Source of the DNA: Pseudacidobacterium ailaaui
GTDB lineage: Bacteria > Acidobacteriota > Terriglobia > Terriglobales > Acidobacteriaceae
DNA length: 64,000 bases
Reading direction: 5' to 3'
Assembly: GCF_000688455.1 (NCBI RefSeq)
Contig: NZ_JIAL01000001.1
Location: 248,001 to 312,000, forward strand
Shown here: one piece after another, positions 53,936 to 61,769 of the stretch
Layout of the letters: each line of letters starts with the position of its first letter
How positions within the stretch are numbered: the first letter of the stretch is position 1
Notes under the pieces: generated by a model
Seen by the model: only the letters and a program-made list of their open reading frames with translations
The model's database searches: none
Told to the model about the DNA's origin: nothing
Translations under genes and position numbers: made by a program

Positions 53936-54406
53936 TTATATAGCAGGTAGGCACGCATTGCAGGAAGGATTCAAGGAACGGCCTTCGATCTCTTCTAGAA
54001 AGTCCTGAAATGAGATCCAGTGTGCCGTCCTGCGTGTAATTGCACCTATCAATTGAGGGGCATGAGGATCGAATCCACTGAAATAGTGGATCCGGACTTC
54101 AGGCCCGCGTTCTTGTGCGATGATGGCCTCTACATTGTTTTTGCTCTGCTCTCCTTCACCGTCCCAGAGTTTTCCCGAGCATTCGACACACACATGCTCA
54201 ATAGAGCAGGTGCGCGTAAGTATGTCCGTAGAATTACGAGGCGCATCGGACCATACTCCAATGGTGGGATGGTATCCGGCTTTGATGAGCCAACGGGCCA
54301 AAGCGAGGGCGAACATTCCGCAGTTCCCGGATACTGTGTTGGAGCTTCCCCCGACCCTCCAAATCGCCTCGTTCACCAATGCAGCAACAGATGCGTTGTT
54401 TCCCAT
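53936..54406 (-). CDS. Hypothetical protein with possible Cys-His-Asp protease/transglutaminase-like fold
   Basis: 156 residues. SGNCGMFALALARWLIKAGY puts a Cys at the start of a helix. Further on, SIEHVCVECSGKLWDGEGEQ gives a His strand followed by Asp, the order and spacing seen in papain/transglutaminase-type hydrolases. No signal peptide. It is divergent from the RHH-like gene. The activity is an inference from this pattern only. Confidence 0.55.
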   Translation of the reverse strand: MGNNASVAALVNEAIWRVGGSSNTVSGNCGMFALALARWLIKAGYHPTIGVWSDAPRNSTDILTRTCSIEHVCVECSGKLWDGEGEQSKNNVEAIIAQERGPEVRIHYFSGFDPHAPQLIGAITRRTAHWISFQDFLEEIEGRSLNPSCNACLPAI

Positions 54407-54466
54407 GGCCTTATGATTCCCTTGATATGCTGGAGAGGCCGAAATGAGTGAAATGGAGACAAACTG

Positions 54467-55300
54467 GTGTCGAAAGCGAAACCAGATGCCACGAGAGTAT
54501 TCATTAAGCTTCCTTCAGAGGTCTACGAGAAGCTCGCGGTGCATGAAATGCAATTGCGCAAGGCTTCTGCACTTTTCCGCAGCATCGTCCAGGAAACTGT
54601 GGCGGATCCATCACGCAGAGAGGAGTTGCGGCGTTATTACCGCCAGCACTCAGAATTCTTTGACAGATCGGTTCCCAATGCTCGGTCCATCCAGCCATAT
54701 CTGTCCACGGAATTGTTGCAAGAACTCCTGGCCCTGGCGTGTGATGTCGTGAGACGACCGAATTTGTGTCTGGTGTCGCGGATTCTGTTCTACAGGTATG
54801 CCGTTCAGACCGGCTGGGCACCGCCGCCTCCAGCAAATAAGCAAAAGGCTCGTTTGTGCCATTTGCCGGTCCCTGCCGTTCAAATAACTCCCGTAGGACC
54901 TTTGTTAGACCGCCGGTCAAGCCGCAGGATATCTGCATTTTCCATCGACAGGATATTCATGGGCAGTTCCCAGACCCGCAGTGACTTAGTGGGCCTTGGC
55001 CTACTTCTGCATCTTGGCCAATCTGCCACGATTCGGTATCTGATCGAAAAGTGCGCTGAGGGTAGCACCTATCTCGATGTCAGGAGATTTTTCTATAGGG
55101 AATATGCAAAGCTGGACTCCGTGGCCAGACTGGACCAACGACTCCGATACCGGACGACCAAGGCAATGAACGCGCTGTTGGATAAGCTCTCCCAACAGGT
55201 GCTCGGTAAAAACAACCATAGCCGCGCTTTGAGGACCATCATAGCGTGGGCGGCCCATGAGTATGGGCTGCGCGGCAACCGCAAGCGTAAAAGCAAATAG
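54467..55300 (+). CDS. Hypothetical protein with RHH-like N-terminus
   Basis: 277 residues from GTG 54467. The first 45 residues (TRVFIKLPSEVYEKLAVHEMQ) have the strand-helix-helix plan of ribbon-helix-helix DNA-binding proteins. The middle is Pro-rich (WAPPPPANKQK). The C-terminal 100 residues are helical and basic, ending in GNRKRKSK. No known family. It could be a DNA-binding replication or partition-type protein of an integrated element. It is convergent with the next gene, with no gap. Confidence 0.6.
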   Translation: MSKAKPDATRVFIKLPSEVYEKLAVHEMQLRKASALFRSIVQETVADPSRREELRRYYRQHSEFFDRSVPNARSIQPYLSTELLQELLALACDVVRRPNLCLVSRILFYRYAVQTGWAPPPPANKQKARLCHLPVPAVQITPVGPLLDRRSSRRISAFSIDRIFMGSSQTRSDLVGLGLLLHLGQSATIRYLIEKCAEGSTYLDVRRFFYREYAKLDSVARLDQRLRYRTTKAMNALLDKLSQQVLGKNNHSRALRTIIAWAAHEYGLRGNRKRKSK

Positions 55301-55657
55301 TTAGACCACTTGTTCGAGGACCTGCCTGGGCCGGCCCTTAGTTTTTGTTGCCGGTTTCTTGGCAGAGGCATTGGCGTTACGGGAGAGGATCTCCTGGATC
55401 GTCTTTGCCTTTTCTTCAAGGAAGCGGATCTTGTTTCGCGCAAAATCCCGGGCGTCCTCTTCCGTGGCAAACGTCTGGAGGTCTGCGTTGCCACAGGCAA
55501 CAGCATCGTAGAACTCTTCTTCGGACGGAAAAGAGGCCCGGCTCCTCGCCACGCTGCTTTCGCCCATCAGGGCAGCAATTGTGCTGCCTTGAGCGAGGAC
55601 AGAGGTGCCTGGGAATCGGTGGATTTCAGACAGTGGTACAATTACAACCTTTTTCAT
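55301..55657 (-). CDS. Small protein with AT-hook-like C-terminus
   Basis: 118 residues. N-terminal MKKVVIVPLSEIHRFP is followed by a charged helix (EEDARDFARNKIRFLEEKAKTIQEIL) and a Lys/Ala-rich tail with TKGRPRQ, similar to an AT-hook core (GRP). A perfect palindrome lies 8 bases before its start, which suggests self-regulation. Family unknown. Confidence 0.55.
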   Translation of the reverse strand: MKKVVIVPLSEIHRFPGTSVLAQGSTIAALMGESSVARSRASFPSEEEFYDAVACGNADLQTFATEEDARDFARNKIRFLEEKAKTIQEILSRNANASAKKPATKTKGRPRQVLEQVV

Positions 55658-55664
55658 CAGGCAC

Positions 55665-55680
55665 CTTCGTTATTACGAAG
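55665..55680. promoter_or_regulatory. Palindrome upstream of the AT-hook-like gene
   Basis: CTTCGT-TATT-ACGAAG, perfect 6-base arms, 8 bases before the minus-strand start codon: operator-like. Confidence 0.55.
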
Positions 55681-55748
55681 ATACCCCGAAATCGGCTAAA
55701 TGCAACAAAAATTTGGATAAAACGTGCTTGCAACATGTCGGATGTCCG

Positions 55749-56906
55749 CTATGCGAGCACAACCTGATATTCGAGCGGATCATCCGGAGCAGGATTCCAG
55801 CCTCGTCCATCGCATCTGTCGCATTCGAGCTGTCCGCGATGGACATCAGCCAAGAAACCGGTGCCACGGCAATGAGTACAGGGTGTAGACCGTGGCCATA
55901 CCCCAAAGCACGCCAAGTCGAGCCTGGCTTGATCTCGGCCAATCGGTAAATACCGCGTTACCGTCTTTCTTGGTTTTTGCGACACAGGCGCCACCTTCGG
56001 TTTGGGATCTGGCGCCGGTGTCTCAGGTGGGGGTGCCGACGAGAGTGGGATGGGATCCGGCTTTACCTCTTGGGTAACGGGAAGCTGCATATCAGCCGGT
56101 TGGACAGAATGCTGTTTCGGTTTGGGATCTGGCGCCGGTGTCTCAGGTGGGGCCATGCTAGGAATCGGGAGAGATTTTGGCATATTGAGGGGCTTTGGCC
56201 GCTGCGGCCTGGGTTGCCGGCTGGATTGCGGTGCAACAGTAGTTGGCTGGTCCACTTCCCTACTCAGGGTGTCCGATGGGTGGACTGGAAGTGTATCCTC
56301 ACTAACGGTAGCTACTGCTTCCCGTTCGGGGCCTGCCGAAAAACCGGGTGATGGAGATTCTCCCCGGTCTAAAGGCCGGAAATTCTTACGGCCCTCAGGT
56401 ATGGCATCGGGCTGCCCATGATCAGGGCTTACCGCAGCTGGCAGGGTCTTGGATATCGGGAAAGGCTTGCGGAACACCTTACCCAGCATGTGTTCGACCG
56501 GGCGGAAAACCAAGGCTGGTGACGCAGGTACCTCTTGTGGTGACTCTTGTTCCGGCTGCTGATGAACGGGAACGGGAGCTGTGCCTTCATTCAAGCATTC
56601 CCAATCAATTGTGTCCCATCCGATGGCGAACCGTGTGTTTCGGTCGGCGAAAAGCACAGGATCATCGGTAACCAGATATCCTACGACGTCGGCACCAGAC
56701 TGGCGTCCGGCCTGAATGTATTCGAACACGCCTTTGTAATTGCAAAGCGTCCAGATAAATTCCGGATCAATCCGGCCCAGGAACTGGCGGTCTTCGTGGG
56801 AGTGTCCAAACACCGTGCCACCACATCGCGTATTGGAGCCATTGGGCTTTCGGATGGGACGGTATCGCCTTGCCCAGTCCGCAGCATTTTCAAACAAATC
56901 ACGCAT
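55749..56906 (-). CDS. Proline-rich protein with C-terminal DnaJ-type zinc finger
   Basis: 385 residues. Residues 1-110 form a globular domain (SNTRCGGTVFGHSHEDRQFLG, GYLVTDDPVLFADRNTRFAIG). Residues about 115-325 are Pro/Ser/Gln-rich and probably disordered, including a duplicated PPETPAPDPKPK. The end has two CxxCxGxG motifs (CTHCRGTGF and CDRCDGRGW), half of a DnaJ cysteine-rich domain, which could bind zinc. No J domain. Function unknown. Confidence 0.65.
   Translation of the reverse strand: MRDLFENAADWARRYRPIRKPNGSNTRCGGTVFGHSHEDRQFLGRIDPEFIWTLCNYKGVFEYIQAGRQSGADVVGYLVTDDPVLFADRNTRFAIGWDTIDWECLNEGTAPVPVHQQPEQESPQEVPASPALVFRPVEHMLGKVFRKPFPISKTLPAAVSPDHGQPDAIPEGRKNFRPLDRGESPSPGFSAGPEREAVATVSEDTLPVHPSDTLSREVDQPTTVAPQSSRQPRPQRPKPLNMPKSLPIPSMAPPETPAPDPKPKQHSVQPADMQLPVTQEVKPDPIPLSSAPPPETPAPDPKPKVAPVSQKPRKTVTRYLPIGRDQARLDLACFGVWPRSTPCTHCRGTGFLADVHRGQLECDRCDGRGWNPAPDDPLEYQVVLA
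55996..56152. repeat. Duplicated 37-bp segment, 120 bp apart
   Basis: Positions 55996-56032 and 56116-56152 are identical (TTCGGTTTGGGATCTGGCGC and onward). The 120-bp spacing is 40 codons, so both copies encode the same PPETPAPDPKPK segment in the proline-rich protein. Confidence 0.9.
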
Positions 56907-56967
56907 TTCTCATCCCGCATTTGAGGATACGAAGAAAATGCTTCCTCTGAGGAGATAGAGTGGCGTA

Positions 56968-58128
56968 CTATCCGAGCTCGGTTAGTGGCAGTGCTCGGAA
57001 TCCATCGGACAAAGGGAAGCTATTGGGAGTTCGGGAAATGACTGCCCCGGCCGTTACCCGCGATTTGCCGAACACATTTCGTGCGAACTCAAGATTAACG
57101 GCATCAGCCATATCCGGTACCTCAGTCCACTTCGCCTCATAGAGTTCCACGCGGCCTCCCGCCTCTACCACAAAGTCCACTTCCCGGGTTCGATCGCGCC
57201 AGAAGAACAAACTGCCGACACGACCCGCGCGGCGCTCGCGATCCCGAAGTTGCGTAAAAACGAAGGTTTCCCAGATTGCGCCGATTACGGGAGACTGCCG
57301 CAGCGCATCCTCGGAGCGAATATTGAGTAAGGCACACAGGAGGCCGGTATCGGCAAAGTAAAGCTTTGGGCTTTTGACGATCGACTTGGTGCGATTAGAA
57401 AACCACGGTTCAAGCAGGACGATTTGGCCGGAAGCCTCCAGCATGGACAACCAATGGCTGGCTGTCGAAGGTGCGATGCCAACATCGCGGGCCAAGTCGG
57501 CCTTATTGAGCAGGTTCGCAGAGCGAAGCGCACAGGCGCGTACAAATCGCTCGAAGTCACGCAGACTCCCAACATTTGTGAGCAGGCGCACATCCCGTTC
57601 GAGGTAGGTAGCGAGATAGGAATTGTAAAACGCAATCAGATCGATATCCGGGTTCGCATAAAGTTCCGGAAAGCCGCCGCGCACGATAGCGGTCTCGATG
57701 CCGGTGTCGGGAAGGGCCGCTCGAATCTCGGAGAGCGAGAGCGTTTCGAGTTCCACGATGTCGGCCCGGCCTGCCAACGACTCGGAGACATTCTTCATCA
57801 AGGCGAATTTCTGTGAGCCGGTCAGCAGGAATTGCCCATTGCGGCTACGTTGGCCATCGACCTCAGCTTTAAGATGCCGGAAGAGACCAGGCGCATATTG
57901 CACCTCATCGATGATGACAGGCGGCTGATGGCGTTGCAGAAACGCGCGCGGCTCCCTTTCCGCTTGTTCGGCTTCAGTAGGAAGATCGAGAGACACGAAG
58001 GAATGCTTCGGAAACAGGCGCAGAAGGGTAGAGGTTTTGCCGGTCTGTCTGGCCCCGGTGAGCAGCAGGACGGGCCGCGTCCTTGCGGAGCGTTTCAGAC
58101 GCGGTTCGACCGTACGCGGAATCCACAT
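56968..58128 (-). CDS. AAA_14/DUF4143 ATPase
   Basis: 386 residues from an ATG at 58128 (MWIPRTVEPRLKR); longer in-frame starts reach 58257. Walker A LTGARQTGKTS, Walker B PVIIDEVQYAP and sensor LLTGSQKF are followed by the DUF4143 domain (ERDVRLLTNVGSLRDFERFVRA, a winged helix VGIAPSTASHWLSMLE, and FFWRDRTREVDFVVEAGG, a nuclease-like strand). These stand-alone ATPases are common in accessory DNA and have no settled role. Confidence 0.9.
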   Translation of the reverse strand: MWIPRTVEPRLKRSARTRPVLLLTGARQTGKTSTLLRLFPKHSFVSLDLPTEAEQAEREPRAFLQRHQPPVIIDEVQYAPGLFRHLKAEVDGQRSRNGQFLLTGSQKFALMKNVSESLAGRADIVELETLSLSEIRAALPDTGIETAIVRGGFPELYANPDIDLIAFYNSYLATYLERDVRLLTNVGSLRDFERFVRACALRSANLLNKADLARDVGIAPSTASHWLSMLEASGQIVLLEPWFSNRTKSIVKSPKLYFADTGLLCALLNIRSEDALRQSPVIGAIWETFVFTQLRDRERRAGRVGSLFFWRDRTREVDFVVEAGGRVELYEAKWTEVPDMADAVNLEFARNVFGKSRVTAGAVISRTPNSFPLSDGFRALPLTELG

Positions 58129-58329
58129 AAGTAAGATAAATATACGATAGAATCGCATATTTTGCACCAGACACATCGTCAAAGATCCCGCACCATCGAG
58201 AGGTCGGCCGGAACAGTTTTCGCTCCGGAGACCTGCCGCAAAATAGGACAATAACACTGTTTGTGCTATACACGGCCGTTATATATCCGTTTGATATGAG
58301 CAAGGAAAGCAGGAATAAAGACTATCTAC

Positions 58330-58357
58330 TTGACAGTTACAGAATATCCAGTATAAT
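58330..58357 (+). promoter_or_regulatory. Near-consensus sigma-70 promoter of the FliA-like sigma gene
   Basis: TTGACA (58330-58335), a 16-base spacer and TATAAT (58352-58357). Both hexamers are perfect. The start codon follows at 58386, so the leader is short. Confidence 0.88.
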
Positions 58358-58385
58358 ATTATAAAACCCATAATCCGGAACAAAT

Positions 58386-59192
58386 ATGGAACCAAGTCAC
58401 GATCATGCAGTGACGGATGCGCTGGTGATTTCTTTGTTGCCAACGGTAAAGGGCCTGGCCACCCAGATTCACAGGCATTGTCCACAGCACGACTATCAGG
58501 ATTTGGTGTCTGCCGGTATATGCGGACTTATGGAAGCAGTCCGGCGGTACAATCCAGGACAGGAGCACTCGCTAGAGCGCTTTGCTTTCGCGCGAATTAA
58601 AGGGGCCATGATTGACAGCATTCGCGCCGAAGACCCTGCCAGCCGCGGTTCGCGGCAACAGGCGCGCGAGATTGAGGAGGCCATCCGGAGACTGAGCATC
58701 ATCTTCGGCCGCGGCCCTACAGAAATCGAGGTCGCTTCCTACCTCAATCTCCCTCTGGGTCGGTATCAAGCACAGCTTGCGCAATTGTGGCAATTGCGCA
58801 ACATCCACCTCGATCCAGCTCAGGATGTTTCCTTCCTTCCAATAGCGCAGCGATCGCCATACCCGAACGGAATGAATCCGCATGAGTGCTACGAGCGGAA
58901 GGAGGTAACACAGATTTTGGTGCGCTATATCTCAGGGCTTCCCGCTCGGGAACAAACTGTGATCAAGCTCTACTACTATGAAGAGCTGACGCTGAAAGAG
59001 ATAGGGATACGCTTGGGAATCACCGAAAGCTACGCTTCGAAAATTCATGCGCGCGCCCTTTTACTTCTGAAAGCCGCTGCCCAGCAAAACCTTAAGGCTG
59101 ACGCCATGGGACATCCGGGGAAAAGACCGAAACGTGACGGTAAAAAGTCAGTGTTTCGTAGCAAATGTAGTGAGTTTCGCGCTGCGAGTTAG
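58386..59192 (+). CDS. FliA/SigD-like RNA polymerase sigma factor, orphan
   Basis: 268 residues. Region 2 (YQDLVSAGICGLMEAVRRYNPGQ, FAFARIKGAMIDSIRAEDPASRG), region 3 (RLSIIFGRGPTEIEVASYLNL) and region 4 (LPAREQTVIKLYYYEELTLKEIGIRLGITESYASKIHARA) follow the sigma-28 layout. No flagellar or chemotaxis genes occur in the window, so its regulon is unknown. The C-terminal 30 residues are a basic tail. Driven by a near-perfect sigma-70 promoter, it may be made constitutively. Confidence 0.9.
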   Translation: MEPSHDHAVTDALVISLLPTVKGLATQIHRHCPQHDYQDLVSAGICGLMEAVRRYNPGQEHSLERFAFARIKGAMIDSIRAEDPASRGSRQQAREIEEAIRRLSIIFGRGPTEIEVASYLNLPLGRYQAQLAQLWQLRNIHLDPAQDVSFLPIAQRSPYPNGMNPHECYERKEVTQILVRYISGLPAREQTVIKLYYYEELTLKEIGIRLGITESYASKIHARALLLLKAAAQQNLKADAMGHPGKRPKRDGKKSVFRSKCSEFRAAS

Positions 59193-59216
59193 ACCGGTAA
59201 CACTTAAGGATTGAGT

Positions 59217-59513
59217 TTAGGAGACGCGCTTTTCCAGCGAATCGATGCGGCCCTTGATCTCGCCGGTCAAGCCGTGAAAGTATCGGAGCTCCGCATCCAC
59301 AGCGTCGAAGCGGGCATTGATCTCATCCCTGAACTTGTCAAAGCGGGTATTGATCTCATCCCGGAACTTGTCAAAGCGGGTATTGATCTCGGCTCGCAAG
59401 TCCTTGATCTCGGCGCGCACATCCTTAATATCGGCGCGGTTCAGTAGAATGCCGAGCAGGATGACGAGAATCGGAAGACCCACTGTGATGATATCGTGCA
59501 TAGAGTTACTCAC
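59217..59513 (-). CDS. Small membrane-anchored coiled-coil protein
   Basis: 98 residues: one N-terminal helix (ITVGLPILVILLGILLN), then a long coiled coil built from 11-residue units (INTRFDKFRDE twice, then INARFDAVDAE). The units match a 33-bp tandem repeat in the DNA. Similar short proteins are common and of unknown role. It is convergent with the sigma gene. Confidence 0.75.
   Translation of the reverse strand: MSNSMHDIITVGLPILVILLGILLNRADIKDVRAEIKDLRAEINTRFDKFRDEINTRFDKFRDEINARFDAVDAELRYFHGLTGEIKGRIDSLEKRVS
59308..59390. repeat. 33-bp tandem repeats in the coiled-coil gene
   Basis: Unit 1 59308-59340, unit 2 59341-59373 (two differences), partial unit 3 from 59374. The period of 11 codons keeps the coiled coil in phase. 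Confidence 0.92.
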
Positions 59514-60654
59514 TAGTAGTATACCCCCTTGTTGAAATCAACCGTATTTTGTTTGAGTCGGTCACCGCATTCAGCGCAAGCAAGACAACGGCTGGCAGCG
59601 CAAGAGAAAAGTTACGGAACATATCGCCATACCCAAACACGATAAAGAGGGCCAATAGCGGAAGGAATGCGGCCAGGAAGTACCGGTGCCAGCGTTCCTC
59701 AGAAGCGTGCCATGCATCACGTCCGGCCAGGGCAATGGGCACAGCCAAGAGGGGATTTTCCAATCTGGGCAAGAACACACCTGGTGCGAGCAGATTGTTC
59801 CAATCTAGGTAGTATTTTGGGTTCAGCCAGAAAGCAATATTGTCCCAAAGATGAAATTCGACCATGCCGCCAGGGTTGTGCTCGAATCCACGCATGATGA
59901 GGTGCCGGGCCATGAGCGAGCAGGTTAACTGCGCGCCTAGCCACCACAGACGCTTAGAGCGCGGGACCTCATCTTTATGCAGGAAAAGCAACGCAATTGG
60001 TACCAGAAAAAAGGTCTCTTTGACAAGCGAGCCGAGCACGATGATGGCTGTGCAGCGGAACATCCAACCTTCGAGAAAGAAGTACACCGCACCGAAAACC
60101 TCGGCGAACTCCAGAAAATCGTAAAAGAAGACACTCCGCTGAAAAAGAAGAGGGAACAGAAAACTGTATACACAAAGGAAGGTTAGCGCACGCGCGAAGG
60201 ACAGATTGCGCCACCGGGCGATGCGGTAGACAAAAAAGAGGCCGAGAGCGGTGCTCGCCAATATCAAAAAATACATCAGGGTATAGGCTGTCGCTACGGG
60301 GGGTGTCCAATCGATGTCGCGTACATCAGCAAAGTAGCAGCGATGTAGGTGCAGCTGTTCGAAAGAAGCAGCAAGCGATGGATGCCGACGGACGATATGC
60401 TGGGCAAGCGCATAATCGATTCGCGGCAATAAGGACCGGTAGGCAAATGGCCGTGCTGCCGATCCTTGCATGAGTTCCCGAAAGCTAGCGTGCTTGGAAG
60501 CATGGGCTGGCTGGTCGTTGAACCCATATTTCAGCAGCAGAGAGTTTGTGATGTTGGCTGTTGCGACAGAAAGAAACACGCCAAGCAGAGAAAAACGGCT
60601 CAAGACAAAGGCCGCGCGCTGGACTGCACGCGGCGTTGGAAATAGGGTCTTCAT
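59506..60654 (-). CDS. Multi-pass membrane protein of unknown function
   Basis: About 382 residues from an ATG at 60654 (MKTLFPTPRAVQR). Around nine hydrophobic segments are visible, with a periplasmic-looking loop FNDQPAHASKHASFRELMQG after the first. The general plan (HLWDNIAFWLNPKYYLDWNNL, long aromatic helices) is like polyprenyl-dependent glycosyltransferases or EpsG-type proteins, but no catalytic DxD-type motif is clear. It overlaps the coiled-coil gene by 8 bases on the same strand. Confidence 0.7.
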   Translation of the reverse strand: MKTLFPTPRAVQRAAFVLSRFSLLGVFLSVATANITNSLLLKYGFNDQPAHASKHASFRELMQGSAARPFAYRSLLPRIDYALAQHIVRRHPSLAASFEQLHLHRCYFADVRDIDWTPPVATAYTLMYFLILASTALGLFFVYRIARWRNLSFARALTFLCVYSFLFPLLFQRSVFFYDFLEFAEVFGAVYFFLEGWMFRCTAIIVLGSLVKETFFLVPIALLFLHKDEVPRSKRLWWLGAQLTCSLMARHLIMRGFEHNPGGMVEFHLWDNIAFWLNPKYYLDWNNLLAPGVFLPRLENPLLAVPIALAGRDAWHASEERWHRYFLAAFLPLLALFIVFGYGDMFRNFSLALPAVVLLALNAVTDSNKIRLISTRGYTTSE

Positions 60655-60740
60655 AAAACGATTCGTCTTTTCAGCAGCGGGCAGCGCTGCGCAAGGATTG
60701 TCCGTTTGCGCGCGTCGCTGCAATACGCTCCGAAACAGTA

Positions 60741-60995
60741 TTATTGGCGGTCGACAGCCTCAATGATCTGATCGATCTCTTGCAACACTTCCGTGAGCCG
60801 ATGGATACGCGCGGTGTGTTCTTCGACCGCGCGCGTGAATGCTGTACCTCCTTGAGGATAATAGTCTCGCGCATTCGGTCCGCGAGTCTGCAGACAGTGG
60901 ATCGCATCGGCGATGGCACTGCGACTGGCATAAAAGTCTTCTAGTAGGACGTCTTTGGCTGTGCCGTTGCGCTGGACAGTCGGGGTAGATATCAA
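60741..60995 (-). CDS. Small hypothetical helical protein
   Basis: 84 residues from TTG 60995, supported by AAGGAG 11 bases upstream. Sequence MISTPTVQRNG, then a helical region (SAIADAIHCLQTRG, RAVEEHTARIHRLTEVLQEIDQIIEAV). No family recognised. It lies between the membrane protein and lipoprotein genes on the same strand. Confidence 0.5.
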   Translation of the reverse strand: MISTPTVQRNGTAKDVLLEDFYASRSAIADAIHCLQTRGPNARDYYPQGGTAFTRAVEEHTARIHRLTEVLQEIDQIIEAVDRQ

Positions 60996-61040
60996 AGTGA
61001 GGTGATCTCCTTGTAATCGTTCGTATCCACTTTGGCGCGA

Positions 61041-61619
61041 TTAATGATCCATATCTTGTGTGTCACGCCAACCGTTATGCGTTAGCACCAGCATCATGTG
61101 TGCTGTACCTCCTTCGGCATCATTCCCCGCCGCCTTCAAAACTTCTGGATCCCGGACCCAGTCCGGGAGTGGTTTGGACAGCTTCCAGGCGTACGAGACG
61201 TCGACCACTGTGTCCCCCAAGAGAGTCTTGGGCCCCTCGTAATTCAGAATTTTGTCTACTTTGCCTGTGCCATAGCAAAAGTAATAGTCCCCAGGACCCA
61301 TGAGAAGATTGACGATATGGGAACTGTGCATCATCGTTGCTCTCCCAGCTGGTGTGATGTCATAGCGAGTCTGCCACGGGTACGGATGACTGATGGATAC
61401 AAGTCCCTTCTCTGCCAAACGGTCCAGGAGTCGGTCCTGATCACCAGTGATGGGAAAGCTATGTACCCCATAAGTGCCGACACACAGAGGCTGTTTACTT
61501 AGCGCATAGTTGATAGCATCCCGAAAGTTGGACTCCGTGGGGCTTGTCTTCGAAGAACAGGCTATCGGTAGAAGTGCTAGAAAGAGGGTCGCAGCCCAAG
61601 GCGTTTTTATATGCGACAT
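61041..61619 (-). CDS. Putative lipoprotein
   Basis: 192 residues. The signal MSHIKTPWAATLFLALLPIACSSK ends in a clear lipobox (LLPIAC). The mature part includes a winged-helix-like stretch (DQDRLLDRLAEKGLVSISHPYPWQTRYDITPAGRATM) and DTVVDVSYAWKLSKPLPDWV. No family recognised. It is divergent from the large secreted protein gene with about 150 bases between starts. Confidence 0.72.
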   Translation of the reverse strand: MSHIKTPWAATLFLALLPIACSSKTSPTESNFRDAINYALSKQPLCVGTYGVHSFPITGDQDRLLDRLAEKGLVSISHPYPWQTRYDITPAGRATMMHSSHIVNLLMGPGDYYFCYGTGKVDKILNYEGPKTLLGDTVVDVSYAWKLSKPLPDWVRDPEVLKAAGNDAEGGTAHMMLVLTHNGWRDTQDMDH

Positions 61620-61769
61620 GCAAGTACTCCTATTGTGTGATTAACAACGATGTTGTTTTCCTGCCCGGCCCTGGCAAGGATCAGAAATTTTTTCCTAGTG
61701 TCTATCGGCCAAAGCACATAGATGCTCTATCGTGCACCCATGTGCTACAAAGTGCGCCATATCGGCCTC

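Noticed and set aside
59308-59390. CRISPR-like array
   Set aside because: The repeats are contiguous, coding, and have no spacers.
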